Positions 1-6,365 of a DNA stretch of 13,905 nt are shown one piece after another. The notes beneath the pieces are model-generated. The model ran no database searches. It was not told the DNA's origin and saw only the letters and a program-made list of their open reading frames with translations. The stretch is taken from the NCBI GenBank assembly GCA_030668165.1, contig DAOUUM010000031.1:1-13905 (forward strand). Direction: 5' to 3'. Within the stretch, counting starts at the first letter, position 1; each line of letters opens with the position of its first letter. The translations under genes and the position numbers were made by a program. The stretch is from Candidatus Heimdallarchaeota archaeon. GTDB lineage: Archaea; Asgardarchaeota; Heimdallarchaeia; Heimdallarchaeales; Kariarchaeaceae.

Positions 1-686
1 GCCATATCAATCCCCTTCAACCTTGGATCGATATCTGATTTTGTCTTTTTACTAAAGGAATATACTGTGGAGGAATATTCATCATAATCCAATAATGGTA
101 AGGGACCATACAATCCTGAAGACCAATGATCACCCTGACCAATGGCTGTGAACCAAAACATACTTACCTTGGTGTAAAAGTGATTTATATCCTCAGATAT
201 CATGGGTAATGGCTCTGAGGAGTGTAATTTGCCTCCATGAGAAGCAAATGATGTCAAACCAAAATATATCTCTTTGAATAATTTATCCCGATCTTTAGCA
301 CCCATTAATGTTAGACTCTCATCAGAGCTAATATCTTTGATGATCTCAATAAATTTTACTATATTATTATCCTTATCGAGAAGAGGAATATGGGTAACCT
401 CTACTGTGAGTTCCTTGTCTTCACGATCTCTCATCCTACGAACAATGGTATTTTGTTTTTTGTCTATCAGAGAAATATTTGATGGGCAATCCTCACACTT
501 CCCTTCTTGTCCAGTATAACTCCACCTGTTGTAACAGTTTTTACCTTGATAATTGCCAAAGGAATCAATAGCTGCTTTATTTTGATACTGAATAACATAA
601 TTGAGATCTTGGATTGTGATGCCCATTGGAATCTGATCCAGAATTATTTTGGGATAGTTCTCCTCGTTGTCAAATTCATTATCCAT
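1..686 (-). CDS. PAS-domain sensor protein, partial (C-terminus beyond left edge)
   Basis: Reading the minus strand from the ATG at 686 gives 228 codons with no stop before the window edge, so the C-terminus is missing. Residues about 11-122 look like one PAS domain: an opening 'IILDQIPMGITIQDLNYVI', then 'GKNCYNRW...GKCEDCP', then strands ending in 'VKFIEIIKDIS'. The cysteines C51, C64 and C67 match the Cys-Tyr...Cys-x2-Cys-Pro pattern seen in a subset of PAS domains of prokaryotic sensor kinases. Residues about 130-228 ('LFKEIYFGLTSF...GLYGPLPLLDYDEYSSTVYSF') are not a histidine kinase core; I do not recognise them, and a longin-like small-molecule or protein binding fold is only a guess. 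An in-frame stop lies five codons above the ATG, which fixes the start well. No transmembrane segment is visible, so it is probably cytosolic. The TATA-like 'aaatatta' near 714-721 (minus direction) could give a near-leaderless transcript. Confidence 0.8.
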   Translation of the reverse strand, partial: MDNEFDNEENYPKIILDQIPMGITIQDLNYVIQYQNKAAIDSFGNYQGKNCYNRWSYTGQEGKCEDCPSNISLIDKKQNTIVRRMRDREDKELTVEVTHIPLLDKDNNIVKFIEIIKDISSDESLTLMGAKDRDKLFKEIYFGLTSFASHGGKLHSSEPLPMISEDINHFYTKVSMFWFTAIGQGDHWSSGLYGPLPLLDYDEYSSTVYSFSKKTKSDIDPRLKGIDM

Positions 687-698
687 TATAATTCCGGA

Positions 699-929
699 TT
701 AACTTAGCCACCTAATATTTCTATTGCGTGCAATTTGAATATTACCATAAAATATTGAAGATAATGCATAACCAACTAAAAAATCAAAAAAATGACCTAA
801 AAAAGGAATTATGCTAATATTTAAATTCGATGTTCCGAAATCTTGTTTGTGGCTACTATCATGAGAATGATTTACAAGGTCGAAGTGAGCTGATACAATA
901 AAATTAATCAAAATCAAAATAATAAGCAC
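699..929 (-). CDS. Doubtful small hydrophobic protein upstream of the PAS gene
   Basis: This is a 76-codon frame from a GTG at 929 to a TAA that ends 12 nt before the PAS gene start. The product opens with a strongly hydrophobic stretch (residues 1-14) that could be a signal peptide or membrane anchor. A histidine-containing segment (HFDLVNHSHDSSHK) and a second hydrophobic stretch (about 39-62) follow. The hydrophobic pattern and tight spacing to the PAS gene argue for a real two-gene unit. Against it, there is no Shine-Dalgarno sequence, the start would be GTG, there is no internal methionine, and the only good TATA-like box (936-945) would start transcription inside the frame. I recognise no family. 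It may simply be the upstream region of the PAS gene. Confidence 0.35.
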   Translation of the reverse strand: MLIILILINFIVSAHFDLVNHSHDSSHKQDFGTSNLNISIIPFLGHFFDFLVGYALSSIFYGNIQIARNRNIRWLS

Positions 930-935
930 TGAAAA

Positions 936-945
936 TTTATATTTA
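936..945. promoter_or_regulatory. TATA-like box between divergent genes
   Basis: The stretch tttatattta is nearly symmetrical in A/T content and lies between the minus-strand genes and the plus-strand membrane protein. On the plus strand its centre is about 25 nt before the ATG at 965. However, that gene also has a Shine-Dalgarno at 954-959, which would be lost in a leaderless transcript, so the real start of transcription may be a little upstream. It could also serve the minus strand. Confidence 0.35.
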
Positions 946-964
946 GATTAATTAAGGAGTAATA

Positions 965-1606
965 ATGGATACAGATGGAGTATTATCATTAATTATCTTT
1001 ATTCTTGAACTGGGAATTCTAGCCTATGTAATTCTTAAAAATCGAGATCATCCATATTTCAAATGGATTGCTACCACCCTGACCTTGTTACTATTGTACC
1101 AATTAGCTGAGTTTGTAATTTGTGCAACCGGAGCTGAATTTGCAATTAGAATGAGTCATGTTATAATCACATTCTTACCCCCCGTGGGTTATCATTTCGC
1201 AGTAAAAATCACTAAATGGCCCAAAAAGGATTATCTGATATTTTATCTGGTAGCGATAGGGTTCTCTATTCACTTCTTGTTTGTCAAGGGAGCTGTTATT
1301 TTTCTGAACTGCAATTTTGTATTTGCAGATTTTGACACTCCCAGTGTACCAATGTTATATTCCTTGTACTATTCAGGAACAATGCTCTATGCAATAGGAT
1401 TTCTTGTTAATAATTTCAGAAGTGAAACAACAAATGGAGACCGGGGAATGATGAAATTATTAATATTCGGTTACCTTTCATTTATTCTACCTATGCTCAT
1501 AACATTAATAATCAATCGAGCCTATGAAACACTGGTAACATCTATAATGTGTAAATTTGCCTTTCCTTTTGCAATAATGCTTGGATATATGTCATCTAAA
1601 AAGTAG
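965..1606 (+). CDS. Seven-transmembrane sensor-like membrane protein
   Basis: The 213-residue product is almost entirely membrane-embedded, with seven predicted helices at roughly 6-24, 33-53, 63-82, 89-108, 131-149, 163-184 and 188-208. The layout, with a short external N-terminus, an 'LLYQLAEFV' second helix, an 'FLPPVGYHFAVKIT' third helix and a larger loop between helices 4 and 5, resembles the N-terminal 7TM sensory region of prokaryotic histidine kinases (HisKA_7TM type). No kinase, GGDEF or other output domain follows helix 7; the protein ends with SSKK. It is therefore either a stand-alone receptor or a membrane protein of similar topology. The start is well supported by AAGGAG at 954-959, five nt before the ATG. 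It is divergent from the PAS gene, which may make the two a separated sensor pair (inference). The family call rests on topology and a few motifs only. Confidence 0.75.
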   Translation: MDTDGVLSLIIFILELGILAYVILKNRDHPYFKWIATTLTLLLLYQLAEFVICATGAEFAIRMSHVIITFLPPVGYHFAVKITKWPKKDYLIFYLVAIGFSIHFLFVKGAVIFLNCNFVFADFDTPSVPMLYSLYYSGTMLYAIGFLVNNFRSETTNGDRGMMKLLIFGYLSFILPMLITLIINRAYETLVTSIMCKFAFPFAIMLGYMSSKK

Positions 1607-1679
1607 AATAAGAATATTGGTAATGCCCTTTTATTACTAAAATTGAACCAAAATAAAATAAAAATCACTCAATCATTAC

Positions 1680-3197
1680 ATGATACCCATTAGGAAAATC
1701 TTATATCGAATTAATCAAATGTATTTATTGATATTATTGTCAAATGCTGAACTTGAAAAACTAATTAATCAGGGATTATACAATGAGGCACTTGATTTTG
1801 TATCAAAAATAGATAATATCGATAGCAAGCTAAAATTGTTGAAAGTGGAGATTTTTAGAGAATTAGGAGAATATCAGCATGCGATTGAACTGGTCCAATC
1901 AATCCTTTCTGACAAGAGTACTGAGGAAAATATTCGTGCAGGTGCTCTAGTTGAACTTGCTTACCTGAACTACCGACTTGAAAATTTCGATGAGGTTTCT
2001 AAGTTGTTAATTCAGTCAGATTTGATTATTGAAAATATTGGTCTTGAAAATTATTTTCCCTTAAAATTCAAGTATCACTGTGTTCAGGGAAACAATTACT
2101 GGAAATTATCTAAGCTAGAATTTGCACTGAGATCTTATAAAGAGTCTCTAAGGTTGGCTGAAAATACACAAAATGACATATTTAGAGCACAAGCATTGAA
2201 TGCAATTGGGAATATCAATCAGCAAATGGGAAAATTTAATGAGGCAATATCATTTTATTTGCGATGTATCAGCATTTCAGAGAAAATTGATGCTAGAAAA
2301 TATCTCGTTTACTCTTATGGTAATTTGGGTGAAACCTACAGATTACTCTATGAATTCGATCTGGCAAAGGAATATCTAGAACTTGCACTAAAACTGTACC
2401 AAGAGATGTCAAACAAAGTAATAATTGCCGTAATTCAGGGCAATTTGGCAGTTATTGATTACAAATTAAATGAGATAGATTCAGCAATCAAGGGATTAAA
2501 TGATGTGATAAATATATTTGAAAAATATAATAATTTTACCTACGCATCTGAATATTCTTTCCATCTGATAATGATCTATCTCAATCAGAAAAAGGCTGAT
2601 CTTGCTCTTGAAGAGTACAGGAGGATCAGCAAATTTACCGAAAAACAACCCACTGAGATAAATAATTTGAGATTGAGATTATCTAATGCACTAATTAAAA
2701 AACATAAAAATCAACTTATAGACAAAGCAGAGGCCCAGAAAGAGTTGATTGAATTGGCCAACAGTGAGACAATTTATTTTGAATTCAATGTTTTATCATT
2801 AATTCATCTATGTGATCTGTATCTGGAAGAATATCAGATTTATAATCAACCCGAGGTACTGGATAAGGCCATCACAATCACAAATAGAATCTATAACCTA
2901 GCAATACTAGAAAATTCATTTTCTCTCAATATTGAGGCATTACTTCTTAAAGCCAAACTACTTCTTATCCAGGGAGAGATTAGTTTGGTTGATAATGCCT
3001 TAAAAAAGGCAGAAGTTGAGATTAAAAGAAGAAGAATACCCTCACTTGAATCTAAAATATTAGAGGAGCAAACCAATCTGGTCAGACAGATCAAACAATG
3101 GGTTGACCTATCCAGTAAGAGTGAACCTCTAAGGAAAAGAATTGATGAGCAGGAATTAAATTCCTACATTGAAAAAATAATCAAAAGACACTTCTAA
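1680..3197 (+). CDS. Tetratricopeptide repeat (TPR) protein
   Basis: The 505-residue protein is built of helix-turn-helix repeats of about 34 residues. Clear TPR units with the A/G-x3-Y/F...A pattern lie at about 130-162, 170-203 ('ALNAIGNINQQMGKFNEAISF'), 210-243 ('SYGNLGETYRLLYEFDLAKEY') and 250-282. Weaker ones run on both sides from residue 24 to about 450. TPR arrays are protein-binding scaffolds; no enzymatic domain is attached, so the partner is unknown. The first 20 residues are hydrophobic in part ('MYLLILLSNAELEKL'), but this reads better as the first repeat helix than as a signal peptide. There is no Shine-Dalgarno. An A/T-rich box at about 1650-1660 lies about 25 nt before the ATG at 1680, which fits a leaderless message. 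An alternative ATG at 1719 removes 13 residues and would begin just before the first repeat. Confidence 0.85.
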   Translation: MIPIRKILYRINQMYLLILLSNAELEKLINQGLYNEALDFVSKIDNIDSKLKLLKVEIFRELGEYQHAIELVQSILSDKSTEENIRAGALVELAYLNYRLENFDEVSKLLIQSDLIIENIGLENYFPLKFKYHCVQGNNYWKLSKLEFALRSYKESLRLAENTQNDIFRAQALNAIGNINQQMGKFNEAISFYLRCISISEKIDARKYLVYSYGNLGETYRLLYEFDLAKEYLELALKLYQEMSNKVIIAVIQGNLAVIDYKLNEIDSAIKGLNDVINIFEKYNNFTYASEYSFHLIMIYLNQKKADLALEEYRRISKFTEKQPTEINNLRLRLSNALIKKHKNQLIDKAEAQKELIELANSETIYFEFNVLSLIHLCDLYLEEYQIYNQPEVLDKAITITNRIYNLAILENSFSLNIEALLLKAKLLLIQGEISLVDNALKKAEVEIKRRRIPSLESKILEEQTNLVRQIKQWVDLSSKSEPLRKRIDEQELNSYIEKIIKRHF

Positions 3198-3373
3198 AAT
3201 GAGCTATATGTTCTTCTCTTATTCCCTCAAGTGTTTTGCAGGAGGTATTTACATTAATACTTACACATTGCAAATAAAATGCATATTTCTATTATTAACA
3301 ATTTATTCTTATCAAAATTTAATTGAGGAATTAAGTCTGATCTTGAATTCCATCAATAATGGCTAAAATAAGG

Positions 3374-3383
3374 TTTATAAAAT
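3374..3383 (+). promoter_or_regulatory. Archaeal TATA box of the zinc-ribbon gene
   Basis: The sequence tttataaaat is centred about 27 nt upstream of the ATG at 3406. There is no Shine-Dalgarno in between, so transcription should start at or next to the ATG and yield a leaderless mRNA. The 208 nt between the TPR gene and this gene contain nothing else that I can identify, apart from a pyrimidine-rich stretch just after the TPR stop (about 3208-3230) that could act as a terminator. Confidence 0.6.
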
Positions 3384-3405
3384 ACAAGAATAATACTCTA
3401 ATTGA

Positions 3406-3738
3406 ATGCCTATACCTGGTCAAACCTTTTGCAAGCGTTGCATGAGGCCTATAAAACATCTAAGAAATGAAGGACTGTGCGATAATTGTTTTACCAAGGA
3501 TCAGCAAGTTCGTCGAGCAGGCAATGTTTGTGATTTCTGTGGAACAACCCCCGCACAATCACTACTCTACGTGAACACCAAAACAAAGCGAATCTACTGC
3601 GTGGAATGCAGGGCCAAATTTCGTACCACACTTGTTATGAAGGGATTTGAATCCGAGGTAGCTACGAAAATACTCATCTCAGATTTTGTATTGATTAACG
3701 ACCCCACGCGTAATAGACCAAGAAAAAGAAAAAGTTAA
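3406..3738 (+). CDS. Small double zinc-finger protein with basic tail
   Basis: The 110-residue protein carries two pairs of CxxC knuckles per unit: C9-x2-C12 with C25-x2-C28, and C42-x2-C45 with C65-x2-C68. It should therefore bind two zinc ions in two ribbon or treble-clef folds. A helical segment ('ESEVATKILISDFVLI') follows, and then a strongly basic tail (RNRPRKRKS) suited to contact with nucleic acid. Families of this kind act as small transcription or ribosome-associated factors, but I recognise no specific family, so nucleic-acid binding is an inference. The gene is probably leaderless from the TATA box at 3374-3383. Its TAA (3736-3738) overlaps the stop codon of the convergent gene on the other strand. 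Confidence 0.8.
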   Translation: MPIPGQTFCKRCMRPIKHLRNEGLCDNCFTKDQQVRRAGNVCDFCGTTPAQSLLYVNTKTKRIYCVECRAKFRTTLVMKGFESEVATKILISDFVLINDPTRNRPRKRKS

Positions 3739-4055
3739 GATCTCTCAAGATCCAGTACCAATTTACAGATTCTTTGCAATATTGCAGATTCATCATCTGA
3801 AATTTGAAGATCTTCACGTGCAGATCTGTAACTATCCTCCATCATTTTCATACGACCATCAAAAAGCATCTCCCGCTCATCTTTTGTAATATTACCATCT
3901 TTCAATGCATTTTCAATCAATTTGGTGTACTGATCAAGATTGGAGATCACATTTGCAATCAATAATTCCTCTTCATCTGTTATTTTACCATCTTTTAAGG
4001 CTATATTTCTCAGACTATCATGAATAGTGGCTTTGAGAGCCTTGATATCCGCCAT
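3735..4055 (-). CDS. Small TerB-like helical repeat protein
   Basis: The 106-residue acidic protein contains three copies of one motif: 'ALKDGKITDEEELLI' from residue 19, 'ALKDGNITKDEREML' from residue 50, and a weaker 'AREDLQISDDESAIL' from residue 79. The spacing is about 30 residues. The D-G-x-I-T/S-x-D/E-E pattern followed by a helix is typical of TerB-like (tellurite resistance B) helical domains, which also bind metal through acidic residues in some members. It superficially recalls EF-hands but lacks the full DxDxDG loop. No signal peptide or membrane segment is seen. Upstream on the minus strand an A/T-rich box at about 4072-4083 sits roughly 25 nt before the ATG, compatible with a leaderless transcript. 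The role is unknown; tellurite resistance should not be assumed from this similarity. Confidence 0.75.
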   Translation of the reverse strand: MADIKALKATIHDSLRNIALKDGKITDEEELLIANVISNLDQYTKLIENALKDGNITKDEREMLFDGRMKMMEDSYRSAREDLQISDDESAILQRICKLVLDLERS

Positions 4056-4135
4056 AGTTTGGAGTAAATCAATTAAATCATAAATAAGTTGTTATTAAGA
4101 GCTGAGCACATACGTTGATTTTGGTTTATTTCTGT

Positions 4136-6019
4136 TCATAATCTTCTTTTTGAGGTTGAAGATGTGATATAGGTTCTAGATTTATCGATCAAATCCGATG
4201 CCAATTTCTTGGAGATTCCAATTTCTTCAGAAATAGTCTCTGAACTCTGTTTTGCGATGTTACTGACAGTCTTGTATTTTTTCATCAGGTTCTCTTTTCT
4301 TACCGGACCAATTCCCTTAACCTCGTCAAGAATTGAGAGTAGACCCTCTTTATGTCTAAGGGTTCTCTGGTATTTCACTGCAAAGCGGTGCGCCTCATCC
4401 CTCCCTGCCCTTAATAAGAGGATGGCAGGTCTATTTATGTTGTGAGTGATGGTTTCTTTTGTTCCCAACCGGTAGATTTCCTCCTCCCTCTTGGCAAGAC
4501 CAACAATGGGAATTGCCAATTTCAATCGTTTCAGAGAGTCATTTGACCTTTTCAGCTGTTCAGAACCCCCATCAATTACGATCAGATCAGGTATTGATAA
4601 TCCCTTGGCATCCACACCCTTATTGACATCCCTGTATCTACGATAAACTGCCTCCTCCATGCTGGCAAAGTCATCCTGGTGATGAACGGTTCTGATCTTA
4701 AATCTACGGTAAGCTGATTTCTCTGGTTGACCATTAACAAATCTAACACAGGAGGCCACATTATTGGTTCCCAAAAGGGTGGATACATCGAAAGTATCGA
4801 TTAATAATGGTGGAATATCCATATTGAGAACTTTCTGTAGATCCAGTACCCTACTATGTGGGGCTGTACGATCCTTTCTCAGCAGAGCCTGTCTTTGCAG
4901 GTAACCCTTGGCATGATTTTTAGTCATGGCAATTAACTGTTTGTCAACCTCGGTAAGCGGTTCTGATACATTCATTTTGAACTCAGACAATGATTTGATC
5001 AGGGTCTTATTTTTCTTGGTATCAATTATTAGTCTATTAGGATCTATTGTCTTTGTCTTATCATGTAATTCCAGAATATTAATGAGGAAGGATATTGAAA
5101 AATCTATCCAAACATTGGGATCCTGATTAATTTCATCATTCTCGATCAATCGGGTATCCTGTCTCAGTATCCTTCCCTCAAAAACCTTTACAATACATAA
5201 ACAGGTCTCAAAACTGTCACTGATGTGGGAGAGATAATATCCATCCTGAACACCCCTGAGCATCACTTTTTGTTTTTCCAAGGTTCGGGTGATTGATCGC
5301 AATAAATCCCTTGATTTTGCTGCATCCTCAAATTTCTGATTTTTTGATGCCTCCTTCATTCTTTTTGTGATGGCCTTTGCAATTTCTGGTATCTTGCCAT
5401 CAAAAAACCTGATTACCTGGTTGATATTATACTGATAATCTTCCTCATCAACCTCTATCTCACAGGGTCGCATGCATTGTTTTGTTCTTCGTCGAATACA
5501 GGTCTTAGCCCATTTGTTAGAATCACCCAGATGAATCTCCTTATTGCAATCCGCAACAGGAAATAGTTGTAATCCATAGCGGATAGATTTCCGCAAACTG
5601 GTAACGTCTGAGAATGGACCCAGATATATATTATCGGGATTATCTCTGTCCCTGGTGATTTCCAATCTTGGATACTTCTCGGTTGTGGTGATCATTAGAT
5701 ATGGATATGTCTTACCATCTTTCCATCTCTCGTTGAGAATTGGATCATATTCTTTGATCATGTTGTATTCGAGTAAATATGCCTCATTCTCAGTGGAGAC
5801 CACATGTACCTTGATATTAGTACCCTGCTCACGTATGACTCTTGATTTAGAAAAATCTGTCGATGCTTGGAAATGAGTCCTCAATCTCTTTACCAGATCC
5901 TTTGCCTTGCCAACATAGATCACCTCGTTGTTTATGTTATATATAACATAGACTCCAGGTTTGTTGGGAAAGGTATGGATCAGCTTATTGATCTTATCGA
6001 GACGTTCCTCATCTTCCAT
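4136..6019 (-). CDS. uvrC: UvrC, excinuclease ABC subunit C
   Basis: UvrC makes both incisions around a DNA lesion once UvrA and UvrB have marked it. All expected parts are present in the 627 residues. The GIY-YIG nuclease (about 16-100) has 'PGVYVIYN' and 'IYVGKAKDLVKRLRTHF', with Y35, R45 and E84 matching the 3'-incision residues. Four cysteines, C158, C174, C182 and C186, have the spacing expected for the UvrC [4Fe-4S] cluster. The UVR helix pair that contacts UvrB lies at about 209-251 ('NQKFEDAAKSRDLL'). The RNase H-like nuclease for the 5' incision has D411 ('TFDVS'), D483 ('VIDGG') and H544 ('EAHRFAVKYQR') at the catalytic positions. A tandem helix-hairpin-helix region covers about 560-615. 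Length is normal for the family, and the gene looks intact and functional. It is divergent from uvrA; uvrB is not in this window. Confidence 0.97.
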   Translation of the reverse strand: MEDEERLDKINKLIHTFPNKPGVYVIYNINNEVIYVGKAKDLVKRLRTHFQASTDFSKSRVIREQGTNIKVHVVSTENEAYLLEYNMIKEYDPILNERWKDGKTYPYLMITTTEKYPRLEITRDRDNPDNIYLGPFSDVTSLRKSIRYGLQLFPVADCNKEIHLGDSNKWAKTCIRRRTKQCMRPCEIEVDEEDYQYNINQVIRFFDGKIPEIAKAITKRMKEASKNQKFEDAAKSRDLLRSITRTLEKQKVMLRGVQDGYYLSHISDSFETCLCIVKVFEGRILRQDTRLIENDEINQDPNVWIDFSISFLINILELHDKTKTIDPNRLIIDTKKNKTLIKSLSEFKMNVSEPLTEVDKQLIAMTKNHAKGYLQRQALLRKDRTAPHSRVLDLQKVLNMDIPPLLIDTFDVSTLLGTNNVASCVRFVNGQPEKSAYRRFKIRTVHHQDDFASMEEAVYRRYRDVNKGVDAKGLSIPDLIVIDGGSEQLKRSNDSLKRLKLAIPIVGLAKREEEIYRLGTKETITHNINRPAILLLRAGRDEAHRFAVKYQRTLRHKEGLLSILDEVKGIGPVRKENLMKKYKTVSNIAKQSSETISEEIGISKKLASDLIDKSRTYITSSTSKRRL

Positions 6020-6365
6020 CTTATCAAGATCTAGTTCTTATTGCTTGTATTTAATCTTGTTTCTACTCAATAATTAATAGTTTGATAATAATATCCAAAT
6101 TCAATTATCACATCAATTTTGGGACTGAGCGCTAATTATTATTGCCTATTATCGCTTAATGGCTTAATATTTTTTAACCCAATATAATACAGATGATGGA
6201 TAAAAAGTGAAGAATATTCTCACACGGTCTGTATTTACTTTGAATATATTCAGTAGTATTTATAGCTAATAAAAATCCAACTTGAATTTCCTTCACTTTT
6301 TTTGTCCTTTGAAAATAATTTTTATGCTAGAAGTACACACTTGTTTTACGGAGCGATAGAGTAAT
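6020..6365. promoter_or_regulatory. Shared uvrC-uvrA divergent promoter region
   Basis: This 346-nt gene-free stretch separates the starts of uvrC and uvrA. For uvrC, a TATA-like 'gattaaatac' (minus strand, about 6045-6054) would give a very short leader. For uvrA, a weak 'tttttatgc' near 6317-6325 would give a leader of about 20 nt containing GGAG at 6350-6353. The centre is A/T-rich and holds an 11-nt inverted repeat (listed separately), an AGCGCT palindrome near 6128-6133 and a short direct repeat (gcttaat twice, near 6155-6170). I find no convincing ORF or structured RNA in it. Joint control of the two repair genes is plausible but not shown. Confidence 0.5.
6202..6301. repeat. 11-nt inverted repeat in the uvr spacer
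   Basis: The arms are aaaaagtgaag (6202-6212) and its exact complement cttcacttttt (6291-6301), separated by 78 nt. The right arm lies at the start of the uvrA promoter region. The spacing is too wide for a simple terminator hairpin. It could be a pair of sites for a dimeric regulator or the foot of a larger fold. The arms are A/T-rich, so chance occurrence in such sequence is not excluded. Confidence 0.45.

Noticed and set aside
274..707. Two plus-strand ORFs (274-519 and 507-707)
   Set aside because: They lie antisense to the partial PAS gene, whose minus-strand protein has clear domain sequence; the plus-strand products are low in plausible motifs and overlap each other.
3735..4055. EF-hand calcium-binding protein
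   Set aside because: The repeats have DG-x-I-T-x-E but lack the DxDxDG loop ligands required for a canonical EF-hand.
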